A DNA stretch of 48,818 bases from Bacteroides pyogenes DSM 20611 = JCM 6294 (GTDB lineage: Bacteria; Bacteroidota; Bacteroidia; Bacteroidales; Bacteroidaceae): positions 1 through 48,818 of the forward strand of contig NZ_ATZH01000034.1 in NCBI RefSeq assembly GCF_000428105.1. Direction: 5' to 3'. Of this stretch, positions 7,949-15,695 are shown piece after piece (positions within the stretch are counted from its first letter, which is position 1; every line of letters starts with the position of its first letter). The position numbers and the translations under genes are program-made. The notes beneath the pieces are model-generated. The model saw only the letters and a program-made list of their open reading frames with translations, made no database searches and had not been told where the DNA came from.

Positions 7949-8698
7949 ATGGAATTGAAAATTTTGGGTTCAAGCTCAAAGGGTAATTGTTACTTGCTTG
8001 ACAACGGTAAAGAATCATTGGCAATAGAATGTGGCATTGCTTTCAAAGAGGTGCAAAAGGCGGTCAATTTTGACGTTTCACGCATCAAAGGTGCAATCGT
8101 GTCACATGAGCATGGCGACCATGCCAAATACGTTGAAAACTTCATTCAAGCACGTATTCCCGTGTATATGTCCACCGGGACATTGCACGAAGTGGTCAAG
8201 AAGTTTAAAAGCCCCTATTTGTCCCCACTAATGGCAGAAGCGGGATGTAAATTTGAAATCGGCAATTTTAGGATATTGCCGTTCAATGTCCAACATGATG
8301 CCGCCGAACCTTTCGGATTTCTTATCTATCACCCAGAATGTGGAATGGTCTTATTTGCGACTGACACGTATTATTTACATTACACCTTTGCCAAGTTAAA
8401 CAACATCATTATTGAATGCAATTACCGACAAGACATTTTGGATGCTAATGTTAAAGCCGGGTTATTGCCCAAGGCATTACGTGCCCGGACTATCAAAAGC
8501 CACATGGAGTTTGATACGTGCAAAGAAACATTGCTTGCAAATGATTTGTCAGGGGTGAACAACATTGTGTTGATACACCTTTCTGATGGCAATTCAAGTG
8601 CGAGTGAGTTCCGGCAAGGAATCATGGAAGCGACAGGTAAGACCGTCCACATTGCAGAAAGTGGAATGACAATAAATTTCAATAAATCACCATTTTAA
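7949..8698 (+). CDS. MBL-fold metallo-hydrolase (YycJ/WalJ-like)
   Basis: A 249-aa metallo-beta-lactamase-fold enzyme. The metal-binding motif is H53-E-H55-G-D57-H58, with further ligands likely at H116 (NVQHD) and D139 (FATDT), and the N-terminus LGSSSKGNCYLL matches YycJ-like hydrolases. Family members are often nucleases or phosphodiesterases. Because it follows the RecT-like gene where an exonuclease would be expected, it may supply nuclease activity to the recombination system; this is inference. Confidence 0.8.
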   Translation: MELKILGSSSKGNCYLLDNGKESLAIECGIAFKEVQKAVNFDVSRIKGAIVSHEHGDHAKYVENFIQARIPVYMSTGTLHEVVKKFKSPYLSPLMAEAGCKFEIGNFRILPFNVQHDAAEPFGFLIYHPECGMVLFATDTYYLHYTFAKLNNIIIECNYRQDILDANVKAGLLPKALRARTIKSHMEFDTCKETLLANDLSGVNNIVLIHLSDGNSSASEFRQGIMEATGKTVHIAESGMTINFNKSPF

Positions 8699-8708
8699 TT
8701 TTACGAAA

Positions 8709-9332
8709 ATGAAAAAGTTTGTATTAAAGAGAAAAGGAGAATCCGATCCAATCGCAACCTTTGCCACAAGAGTAGATGCAGCGGAAGAAATGGAGTGTAT
8801 CATTGATGACAATAACGAATATCTTGATTCATCCGATGATAAATACTTGACCCCATTTGATTTTGACCTTGAAGAAGTAGAAATCAAGGAAGTAAACGAG
8901 TGTATCACCGACTTTGAGAAAGCCCGAAAGCATATTGGGGGCAAGCCTAATGCAGACTTCACCGTGTCGAAAAAGGTATTGTCCAGCAATTGCGTTCAGC
9001 TTGCAGACGTTGCACGTTTGGTTCAGGACGTGAACCCAAATCACATCAAAGCACTTGTTGCCCTGAACGAGTTATTCACCATTGCAGAGGCTTGGAACAA
9101 GGCGGACAACTTTGTGCCTGATTTCAGCGATGCAAGCCAATACAAGTATTACCCTTGGTTTGTATATGACAAAGGGGCTGCGGGGTTCGTTTGTGCGACT
9201 ACTTATAATACGGCTACGCTTGCGGCTGCGCATTTCGGTTCTCGGCTTTGCTTCAAAACACGAAATCGAGCAATCCAATTCGGCAAACAGTTCGTGGGCT
9301 TGTATAACCAAGTTTTCTTGCTCAATAAGTAA
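8709..9332 (+). CDS. Second DGR target protein (remote variable protein)
   Basis: A 207-aa protein without a signal peptide. About 1-70 is acidic, 70-140 helical, and 148-182 a C-type-lectin-like end (YYPWFVYDKG ... HFGSRLCF) carrying a variable repeat at 9177-9253. After it come 24 more residues (KTRNRAIQFGKQF ...). Fourteen of fifteen differences from the distant template repeat are at template adenines, the signature of DGR mutagenesis. It lies just after the recombination genes, 36 kb from the reverse transcriptase, rather than among tail genes. The function of the diversified site is unknown; a cytoplasmic or virion-borne binding protein is possible. Confidence 0.85.
   Translation: MKKFVLKRKGESDPIATFATRVDAAEEMECIIDDNNEYLDSSDDKYLTPFDFDLEEVEIKEVNECITDFEKARKHIGGKPNADFTVSKKVLSSNCVQLADVARLVQDVNPNHIKALVALNELFTIAEAWNKADNFVPDFSDASQYKYYPWFVYDKGAAGFVCATTYNTATLAAAHFGSRLCFKTRNRAIQFGKQFVGLYNQVFLLNK
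9177..9253 (+). repeat. DGR variable repeat 2 (VR2), remote
   Basis: Seventy-seven bases aligned without gaps to template bases 44921-44997. There are 15 differences; 14 are at template A (AAT codons become GCT, ACT, TAT, CTT, GCT, CAT; also GCA to GCG, TAT to TGT, ATC to TTC, CAG to CGG, CTA to CTT) and one is G to T. Homology stops abruptly at both ends. The final block GGTTCTCGGCTTTGCTT is identical to that in VR1. Confidence 0.93.
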
Positions 9333-9335
9333 AAA

Positions 9336-9352
9336 TGTATCACTATAAAACA
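9336..9352 (+). promoter_or_regulatory. Operator 2 of the dispersed dyad
   Basis: TGTATCACTATAAAACA, identical to operator 5. It lies between the VR2 gene and the next gene, ending 10 nt before the ATG at 9363. Confidence 0.6.
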
Positions 9353-9362
9353 AAATCGAGTT

Positions 9363-9794
9363 ATGGAAAGAGAACTTGGACAGGAATACAAGAATCTTGC
9401 ACAACGTGAAGCATTCTTGAAAGACAATTGCGATGCTTGCGAACAAAAAGGCTATATGAAGCCATACACCCCGGAAGAATTGCAAGGACACAAAGAAAAA
9501 CTTGCCAATGTGTCGATTGAGATTGCCGAAATCGAAGCAGAAAAGAAACAAGTTGAAGCCGACTTCAAGGGTCGCTTGAAACCATTGAAAGAATCAAGGT
9601 CAATAATGGTTTCCAACATCAAGTCAAAGGCGGAATATGTGAACGAAATATGCTATCGTTTCACAGACCAAGAAACCAAGGAAACCGGGTATTACAACAA
9701 AGAGGGAATTTTGGTTGAATGTCGCCCGGCAACGGCTGATGAACTACAACCGAACATCTTTTCAGTGGTGAGAAATACAGGAACAAATGATTAA
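9363..9794 (+). CDS. Coiled-coil hypothetical protein
   Basis: A 143-aa protein. About 30-85 is a helical coiled coil containing two cysteines (DNCDACEQKGY) near its start, and the C-terminal half is beta-like (ETGYYNKEGILVECRPATADELQ). Function not recognised. It starts 10 nt after operator 2 and is the first gene of a new early block that leads into the replication genes. Confidence 0.6.
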   Translation: MERELGQEYKNLAQREAFLKDNCDACEQKGYMKPYTPEELQGHKEKLANVSIEIAEIEAEKKQVEADFKGRLKPLKESRSIMVSNIKSKAEYVNEICYRFTDQETKETGYYNKEGILVECRPATADELQPNIFSVVRNTGTND

Positions 9795-9813
9795 CTTTTA
9801 ATTTTTGAAGAAT

Positions 9814-10554
9814 ATGCAGAACGAAAAATTGCAAATCAATCTTGCACCGGGAATGACAACCGCCGAAGTAATCTTGCGTGAGGGTGCAGCCGTGAAACAG
9901 CTTGAACCGAAAGCACCCGTAAAAACCGACCTGAAAGGTGTTATCGGTTGCGTGGTGGAGTATCTAACAAAGAGAATCAATGTTGGTCAGTTCGCCCAAA
10001 AGTATTGCCACATTCTTATCGACCGCGACAATGTGGAAATCACCTTGATAACCAACGAATCGGACGAATACACACGTGGAAAGGTTGTTGGCAAATTGAG
10101 TTACAACCCAAAATTTGTTGAGTTCGGAATCAACGGAAACAAGGCTTGGACACCAATTGAACTTGGCTTGTTTATCAAGATGAACCGTGCATTCTTTGCC
10201 GACCGCAAAACGAATATGGACTTGGTTTCAAAGCTGATGAACTTTACCGCCACCGTGAACAACAAGATTGAACGTGCCATTGCCGAAAATGGCAATCGTA
10301 CCGACAATTTCGCCCAAGTGGTCAATTCCAACTTGCCGGATTCATTCACCATTCAAATGCCGATTTTCAAGGGAATGCCCGCCGAAACAATCGAGGTGGA
10401 AACATTCGCTCAAGTGAACGGACGTGAAGTTTCTTTCGTGCTTCTTTCACCCGGCGCGCAAGCAACACTTGAAGATTTACGCGACAAGGTAATTGATGAT
10501 GAAATTGTAAAAATCAAAGAGATTGCACCCGAAATCGCAATCATTGAAATTTAG
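9814..10554 (+). CDS. Hypothetical phage protein upstream of replication genes
   Basis: A 246-aa protein. I chose the ATG at 9814; the longer frame begins with a TTG at 9805. The sequence is mixed alpha/beta with no catalytic motif I can name; its general layout recalls DUF2303/YfdQ-like phage proteins, but weakly. It sits between a coiled-coil gene and the replication organiser. A role in early DNA metabolism is inferred from position only. Confidence 0.55.
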   Translation: MQNEKLQINLAPGMTTAEVILREGAAVKQLEPKAPVKTDLKGVIGCVVEYLTKRINVGQFAQKYCHILIDRDNVEITLITNESDEYTRGKVVGKLSYNPKFVEFGINGNKAWTPIELGLFIKMNRAFFADRKTNMDLVSKLMNFTATVNNKIERAIAENGNRTDNFAQVVNSNLPDSFTIQMPIFKGMPAETIEVETFAQVNGREVSFVLLSPGAQATLEDLRDKVIDDEIVKIKEIAPEIAIIEI

Positions 10555-10562
10555 TGTACAAC

Positions 10563-10594
10563 GCCCCCGGCTTGCCATTTGGCAGGTCGGTGGG
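10563..10594 (+). other. Strong hairpin upstream of the replication gene
   Basis: Arms 10563-10576 and 10581-10594 around an ATTT loop pair over 12 positions, with one internal C-T mismatch and two G-U pairs. No T run follows, so it is not a standard terminator. It sits in the 56-nt gap just before the ATG at 10611 and could regulate translation or RNA stability. Confidence 0.55.
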
Positions 10595-10610
10595 CTTAAC
10601 AATCACAACA

Positions 10611-11471
10611 ATGAAAGATACATTTTATTTTCAACATGATTACAACGCGCGTAATGACCCAAAATTACAAGACGTGTTGATTAACCTTGGGGTTGAAGGT
10701 ATCGGCGTATTTTGGTGCATTATCGAACAACTGTATGAACAGGGCGGAAAGTTGCCATTGCGTTCTTGCAAAAGTATTGCATTTGCATTGCATGTGGATT
10801 ACAACAAGGTTGAATCCCTTGTGCATGACTACGGTTTATTTAAGAATGATGGTGTCAATATGTGGTCTGATTCAGTTTTAAAGCGATTGGACAAACGAAA
10901 AGACATTTCCGACAAACGCAAACAAGCAGCCATTGCAAGGTGGAAACAAAACCTTGAAAATCAAGCATTACAACCCCAATCGGCAAATGACAAGCAAACT
11001 ACAAACAATCCAAATGTACTGCAAATGCAGAACACAAGCAATGCAAATGCAGGACATAAAGAAAAGGAAAGAAAAGAAAAGAATAATATATCTACTAACG
11101 TAGATACGTCAACTTGCGTTGACGCGCCGGAGCAAAAACGGGATTTTTCGATTGATTATTCAAGATTGTTGGCAGCTTGGAAAGAACATTGCCCATCATT
11201 TCCGCAACCGCGTTCCCTTGCTGATGACGACAAACGCAAGATTCGGCAACGGTTCGGCGAAATGATGACCGCCAAAGACCCGGAAACGGCATACCAGCGC
11301 ATCAAGGAGATATTCCAAACAATAAACGCATCCGACTTTTGCAAAAAGGGGAAATGGTGTACTTTCCGATGGATATTCACCAACGCAACCAATTGGCGCA
11401 AGGTTGAGGATGGCAATTACAACGACCTCCCCGGCGGACAAAATAGCAAAAGAGCAAACGAAGAATGGTGA
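10611..11471 (+). CDS. Replication organiser, DUF4373/DnaD-like
   Basis: A 286-aa protein. I chose the ATG at 10611 (MKDTFYFQHDYNARND); the open frame reaches back to a GTG at 10554 through the hairpin. Residues 1-95 match the Lin1244/DUF4373 N-terminal domain common in phage replication proteins. The middle (about 115-185) is a low-complexity Asn/Gln/Lys linker, and the C-terminal part is DnaD-like helical. It overlaps the DnaC-like loader gene by 7 nt. Together they probably open the origin and load the host helicase. Confidence 0.75.
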   Translation: MKDTFYFQHDYNARNDPKLQDVLINLGVEGIGVFWCIIEQLYEQGGKLPLRSCKSIAFALHVDYNKVESLVHDYGLFKNDGVNMWSDSVLKRLDKRKDISDKRKQAAIARWKQNLENQALQPQSANDKQTTNNPNVLQMQNTSNANAGHKEKERKEKNNISTNVDTSTCVDAPEQKRDFSIDYSRLLAAWKEHCPSFPQPRSLADDDKRKIRQRFGEMMTAKDPETAYQRIKEIFQTINASDFCKKGKWCTFRWIFTNATNWRKVEDGNYNDLPGGQNSKRANEEW

Positions 11472-12217
11472 ACAACGAAAATAAAAAACCGATAATGCCA
11501 AGCATCGCGCAAGTGTTGAACGCGATTGAGCAGCGCGAAATGTTCGCCGGATTCAAGCGTTACCAATACACCAAGCCGGGTTGGTATGACCTTGATAACG
11601 CGATTAAGATAATCGAAGCAATCGGGAAAAGCCGGAATCTGGCATTCGTCATTGACGATGAAAACCGATTCACATTTGAAAATTTCATCAAGTGGGCGCA
11701 CGGTGACGCATCAATGAAGTGTCTTGACCCTGTTTCGGGACAAGTCATCCCCGGCAGACTGAAACGCGGAATATATATCGCCGGAAACACAGGAACGGGC
11801 AAAACGTGGTGCATGGAAATCATGCAAGCGTATATCCAAGCAATCGGAATCAAGGTTCTTTGGCATACCGACAACGACCCGCGCCCGTTGTATTGGCGCA
11901 CAATACGCGCCGATGGCTTGTGTGATGTGTGGGCGGAATCCGGCAACATCCAGCAATACAAGACCGCGCCGATGCTTGCCATTCAAGACCTTGGCAACGA
12001 ACCATCGGAAACGCTTTACATGGGCAACCGTCTTGATGTGGTGCGTTACGTCATCGAATACCGGGGTGATATGCACGCCGAAATGACATTCATCACGTCA
12101 AATTTGAGGATGGGCGGCGAAATCCTCAAAGAACGATATGGCGACCGTGTAGCAAGCCGATTGCAAGAAATGTGCAACTATCTTGTGATAAAAGGCAAAG
12201 ACCGCCGCAAACTTTGA
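11465..12217 (+). CDS. DnaC-like helicase loader ATPase
   Basis: A 250-aa AAA+ ATPase with Walker A GNTGTGKT (residues 107-114), Walker B-like AIQDLG (D175) and a sensor-1-like stretch FITSNL; the C-terminus has REYG-type residues near ERYGDRVASRL (arginine finger region). This is the layout of DnaC/IstB-type helicase loaders. It would deliver the host DnaB helicase to the phage origin. Its ATG overlaps the stop of the DUF4373 protein. Confidence 0.85.
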   Translation: MVNNENKKPIMPSIAQVLNAIEQREMFAGFKRYQYTKPGWYDLDNAIKIIEAIGKSRNLAFVIDDENRFTFENFIKWAHGDASMKCLDPVSGQVIPGRLKRGIYIAGNTGTGKTWCMEIMQAYIQAIGIKVLWHTDNDPRPLYWRTIRADGLCDVWAESGNIQQYKTAPMLAIQDLGNEPSETLYMGNRLDVVRYVIEYRGDMHAEMTFITSNLRMGGEILKERYGDRVASRLQEMCNYLVIKGKDRRKL

Positions 12218-12249
12218 TTTGGATATACTAACAATGAAAATTTACAATT

Positions 12250-13029
12250 ATGAATGAAATCATCCAATCAAGCGTTTACAAAACGCAAAAGGGAACACCC
12301 GTGACCGATTCCGTCAAGGTGGCACAGGTGTTCGGCAAGATGCACAAGAACATAATGAAGTCCATCCGCAACATCATGGGGTCGGCTCAAAATTTAGCCA
12401 ACGAACATTGGTTTGCCGAAACCACATACACGGATGCACAAGGGAAGCGGCAACCCATGTTCTTGATGAACCGCGATGGCTTTTCCTTGCTTACAATGTC
12501 ATTGACCGGAGAAAAGGCAATGGCGTTCAAGGTGGCATTTATCAACGCATTCAACAAGATGGAGGAAACAATAAAAGGGCTTGCGCCAGCAACCCCGGCG
12601 ATTCCTCAAACGTTCGCACAGGCTTTGCGCCTTGCGGCGGAACAGGCGGAAACAATCGAAATCCAACAAAAGCAGATTGAAGCGCAAGCCCCGAAAGTGG
12701 CATTCGCGACCGCCATCATCAATTCCCCGTCATCGTGCGGGATTGATGAACTTGCAAAGATTCTGAAACAAAACGGCGTGGATTTTGGAGAAATCCGGCT
12801 TTTTCAATGGTTGCGCGACAATGATTATTTGTGCAGTGTTGGAACGGCACGAAACCAGCCGACACAAAAAGCCCTTGACCTTGGGTTGTTTGAAATGAAA
12901 CCGCAAACGTGGACAAATCCACGGACGGATGAAGTTATGACAACCACGCGAACGATGGTGACGGGAAAGGGCAAGGAATATTTCATCAATAAATTCATCT
13001 ATAATGCAGAGAGGAAGAAAAGCCAATGA
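12250..13029 (+). CDS. Rha-family antirepressor with KilAC domain
   Basis: A 259-aa regulator. The N-terminal 105 residues match the Rha domain (VAQVFGKMHKNIMKSIRNI, FLMNRDGFSLLTMSLTGEKA, FKVAFINAFNKME), a linker with EIQQKQIEAQ follows, and about 145-250 form an ANT/KilAC domain (IDELAKILKQNG, FQWLRDNDYL, GKGKEYFINKF). Such proteins interfere with phage repressors or host transcription. Here it could oppose the CI-like repressor, promoting lytic growth. It overlaps the next gene by 4 nt. Confidence 0.85.
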   Translation: MNEIIQSSVYKTQKGTPVTDSVKVAQVFGKMHKNIMKSIRNIMGSAQNLANEHWFAETTYTDAQGKRQPMFLMNRDGFSLLTMSLTGEKAMAFKVAFINAFNKMEETIKGLAPATPAIPQTFAQALRLAAEQAETIEIQQKQIEAQAPKVAFATAIINSPSSCGIDELAKILKQNGVDFGEIRLFQWLRDNDYLCSVGTARNQPTQKALDLGLFEMKPQTWTNPRTDEVMTTTRTMVTGKGKEYFINKFIYNAERKKSQ

Positions 13030-13628
13030 AAATTTATGTATCGGGCAAGATTTCGGGCTTGCCAATCGAAGAAGCAAAGCAACGGTTCGCCGATGCTCAA
13101 GCCTTGCTTGATGGAATCGGATTTGAAGCAGTGAACCCAATGAAAAAGAGTTTGCCAGCCAATGCAACTTGGGAACAACACATGGTCAAGGACATTGAAT
13201 TGCTTTTCAAGTGCGATGCCATCTACATGATGGACAATTGGATTGATTCAAAGGGTGCGCTAATCGAATATGATATAGCGAAGCGCCTTGGACTTGATAT
13301 CTGGTTCGAATCCAATGTTCGCCGAGATAATGACATAGTGACGCGTGTTCAAAATGCAATCCACGAGGTTACAGGAATGCAATTTAACGAGTACACAACC
13401 AAGAGCCGCAAGCGTGATGGATTCTTTGCCCGAATGTTGTTTGTTTACCATTGCCGCCGCAATAAAATGAAATTGACACAGATTGCCAAGTACGTGCATC
13501 GTGACCATTCTTCAATGCTTCACTTGTTGAACAAATATGAAGATGACTTCAAATACAATCCGCAATTCCGAGAAATGGCAACAAGAGTAAATAATATATT
13601 AAATACAACAAGCGCAAATGAAACATAA
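13026..13628 (+). CDS. DUF4406 fused to a DnaA-C-like DNA-binding domain
   Basis: A 200-aa two-domain protein. Residues 1-95 match DUF4406, a nucleoside 2-deoxyribosyltransferase-like fold (MKIYVSGKISGLP, ALIEYDIAKRLGLDIWF). About 125-195 resemble DnaA domain IV (KLTQIAKYVHRDHSSMLHLLNKY), where the DHSSMLH stretch corresponds to the DnaA-box recognition signature. The fusion suggests targeting of a nucleotide-handling domain to DnaA-box-like DNA, or an origin role. It overlaps the Rha gene by 4 nt and the methyltransferase gene by 11 nt. Confidence 0.75.
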   Translation: MKIYVSGKISGLPIEEAKQRFADAQALLDGIGFEAVNPMKKSLPANATWEQHMVKDIELLFKCDAIYMMDNWIDSKGALIEYDIAKRLGLDIWFESNVRRDNDIVTRVQNAIHEVTGMQFNEYTTKSRKRDGFFARMLFVYHCRRNKMKLTQIAKYVHRDHSSMLHLLNKYEDDFKYNPQFREMATRVNNILNTTSANET

Positions 13629-14685
13629 ATTTGATTACCGTTGGAAATTAGCGGATACCAACTTCACGAAAAACAAAGGCACGGTCTTTTCGTGTTTCGC
13701 TTGTGGGGGGGGCAGTTCAATGGGTTACAAACTTGCCGGATTTGATGTTATCGGTTGCAACGAGATAGACCACCGCATGATGTACGCATATTGTCAGAAT
13801 CACAACCCGCGTTTTCCTTTTCTTGAACCGATACAGGAGTTCAAGACAAAGGAAGATTTGCCACCCGAATTGTTCAATCTTGACATTTTGGATGGTTCAC
13901 CGCCTTGTTCCACATTCAGCATGGCAGGAAGCCGGGAAGATGCTTGGGGTAAGATGAAGCACTTTCGAGAGGGTCAGGCAGAACAAGTGTTGGACACCTT
14001 GTTTTTCGACTTCATAGACCTTGCGAAGCGGTTACAGCCGAAAGTTGTTGTTGCGGAAAATGTAAAGGGATTGCTTCTTGGAGAAGCGAAACAATACGTG
14101 CGCCGCATTTATGAATCATTTGATGATGCCGGGTATTATTGCCAACATTACTTGCTTGACGCTCAAACAATGGGTGTACCTCAAAGGCGGGAACGTGTGT
14201 TCTTTGTGTGTTTGAGAAAAGATTTGATTGATAAAGTGCTGTGTCAATATGACTTATTCAATGCTTATCCATTCTTGGATATGGATTTCAAGGAAGAACC
14301 GATAATGTTTGGAGAGGTCGCCGACTTCAATGGGCGTGAAGCTAAATCAAATGTTATCCGCCTATTGTGGGAGAATCGCCAACACGGGGACTTGAACCAA
14401 GGAGCGGCAAATGAACGATTGTATGGCAAAGGAAGCAACTTCAATCAAACTTATGTGTACTTGGATAGGATATGTCCCACCCTTGCAAGCAAGGAATCAT
14501 GCTTGATTCACTTTGAGCAACCCCGGTTTTTGAGTGCAAACGAAGTTTGTTGTATATCGAGTTTCCCACAAGATTACAACTTTGCCGGGCAAAGCCCCCA
14601 ATACATTTGCGGAATGTCCGTGCCGCCTGTGATGATGGCACAAGTTGCATCCCGGATATATGAACAATGGCTATCAAAAATATAA
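13618..14685 (+). CDS. DNA cytosine-5 methyltransferase
   Basis: A 355-aa enzyme with the ordered C5-methyltransferase motifs: motif I FSCFACGGGSSMGYKLAGF (24-42), catalytic C97 in GSPPCSTFS (motif IV), E147-N-V (motif VI), Q189-R-R-E-R (motif VIII) and GMSVPP near the C-terminus (motif X). It should methylate cytosine in a short DNA site and protect phage DNA from restriction; no partner restriction enzyme is seen. An eight-G tract (13705-13712) encodes the three glycines of motif I. Its start overlaps the previous gene by 11 nt. Confidence 0.93.
   Translation: MKHKFDYRWKLADTNFTKNKGTVFSCFACGGGSSMGYKLAGFDVIGCNEIDHRMMYAYCQNHNPRFPFLEPIQEFKTKEDLPPELFNLDILDGSPPCSTFSMAGSREDAWGKMKHFREGQAEQVLDTLFFDFIDLAKRLQPKVVVAENVKGLLLGEAKQYVRRIYESFDDAGYYCQHYLLDAQTMGVPQRRERVFFVCLRKDLIDKVLCQYDLFNAYPFLDMDFKEEPIMFGEVADFNGREAKSNVIRLLWENRQHGDLNQGAANERLYGKGSNFNQTYVYLDRICPTLASKESCLIHFEQPRFLSANEVCCISSFPQDYNFAGQSPQYICGMSVPPVMMAQVASRIYEQWLSKI
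13705..13712 (+). repeat. G8 tract inside methyltransferase motif I
   Basis: Eight consecutive G residues, within codons G30-G32 of the C5 methyltransferase. The gene is in frame here. Insertion or deletion by slippage would disrupt the enzyme. Confidence 0.8.
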
Positions 14686-14691
14686 AGAACA

Positions 14692-14883
14692 ATGAATGCA
14701 AGACAATTTTTCGACAAGGTGGTGGAAATGCGCCGATTGCAAAAGGAGTATTTCAAAAGCCGCAATCATTTCATCCTTGAAAAATCAAAGATGATTGAAA
14801 AAGAAATCGACAAGGAAATAAAGAGGGTGCAAGACGTTGAAGCAGCCAACAAGCCATCCGAACCAAATCTTTTTAACCAATAA
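14692..14883 (+). CDS. Small coiled-coil protein
   Basis: A 63-aa mostly helical, basic-acidic protein (FFDKVVEMRRLQKEYF near its start). No function recognised. It lies 6 nt after the methyltransferase stop and 27 nt before the next gene, which has the dyad operator in front of it. It is likely the last gene of this early block. Confidence 0.6.
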   Translation: MNARQFFDKVVEMRRLQKEYFKSRNHFILEKSKMIEKEIDKEIKRVQDVEAANKPSEPNLFNQ

Positions 14884-14884
14884 T

Positions 14885-14901
14885 TGTGTCACTATAAAAC
14901 A
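14885..14901 (+). promoter_or_regulatory. Operator 3 of the dispersed dyad
   Basis: TGTGTCACTATAAAACA, ending 8 nt before the ATG at 14910 in a short intergenic gap. Confidence 0.6.
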
Positions 14902-14909
14902 AATTAGAT

Positions 14910-15119
14910 ATGAATCAATTTAATAAAGGCTGGTGGAACTGCTTTTTATCCTATACGGATGAATTAGCGCAAATAAAACGTGACTTTGACGTGATAGCAA
15001 ATGCGCAACTCAAAGCTGCTGGTGTTGAAAAGAAAGAGATTGAGGGTGTTCTTAAAACAGAAATGATGTCTGATAAAACGAGAGAATTTCTCACAGAGTA
15101 CAAGGATAATTTAACGTAA
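14910..15119 (+). CDS. Small hypothetical early protein
   Basis: A 69-aa soluble protein beginning MNQFNKGWWNCF, with a helical remainder. Not recognised. It is the first gene after operator 3 and leads a block with the DnaQ-like exonuclease (12 nt gap), adenine methyltransferase and MazG-like genes. Confidence 0.6.
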   Translation: MNQFNKGWWNCFLSYTDELAQIKRDFDVIANAQLKAAGVEKKEIEGVLKTEMMSDKTREFLTEYKDNLT

Positions 15120-15131
15120 AACAATACAGTA

Positions 15132-15695
15132 ATGAAACTATTATTTTTTGACCTTGAAACGACCGGGACGAATCCCGGAAGAAATGGAATCCATCAAATT
15201 AGCGGTTCAATCGTGATTGATGGCAAACGTATTGAAGATTTCGACTTCCATGTGCAGCCGAACCCCAAAGCCGTGATTGAAGAAGAAGCCTTGAAAGTTG
15301 CCGGGGTGACACGTGAACAAGTCCTTGCATACCCACCAATGCAACAAATGTACCAAGAATTTGTGGCAATGCTTGGCAAGTATGTGGACAAGTTCAACAA
15401 GAAAGACAAGTTTTTTTTGGTCGGCTACAACAATGCGGCTTTCGACAACCAATTTTTGCGCGGATTCTTCTTGCAGAACGGAGATAATTATTTCGGCTCT
15501 TGGTTTTGGTCGAACACCCTTGATGTGATGGTTCTTGCGTCGGCGTACCTTGTAACCCGTCGCCCTGATATGGAGAACTTCAAGTTGTCCACCGTCGCAA
15601 AGACTCTTGGAATCGAGGTGAAAGATGATTCCTTGCACAATGCGATGTATGATATTGAATTGACACGGGCGGTTTATGATATTGTGAAGCGATGA
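15132..15695 (+). CDS. DnaQ-like 3'-5' exonuclease (DEDDh)
   Basis: A 187-aa exonuclease with the full DEDDh set: D7 and E9 (FFDLETTG, ExoI), D105 (YNNAAFDNQF, ExoII), and H169 with D174 (HNAMYD, ExoIII). It would remove 3' nucleotides, for proofreading or end processing during phage replication. It is freestanding, with no polymerase in the window. It overlaps the frameshifted methyltransferase gene by 4 nt (ATGA). Confidence 0.88.
   Translation: MKLLFFDLETTGTNPGRNGIHQISGSIVIDGKRIEDFDFHVQPNPKAVIEEEALKVAGVTREQVLAYPPMQQMYQEFVAMLGKYVDKFNKKDKFFLVGYNNAAFDNQFLRGFFLQNGDNYFGSWFWSNTLDVMVLASAYLVTRRPDMENFKLSTVAKTLGIEVKDDSLHNAMYDIELTRAVYDIVKR

Noticed and set aside
15405..15420. T8 run in the DnaQ-like gene as another phase-variable tract
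   Set aside because: A/T runs of this length are common in this genome and the gene is in frame with a complete set of catalytic residues.
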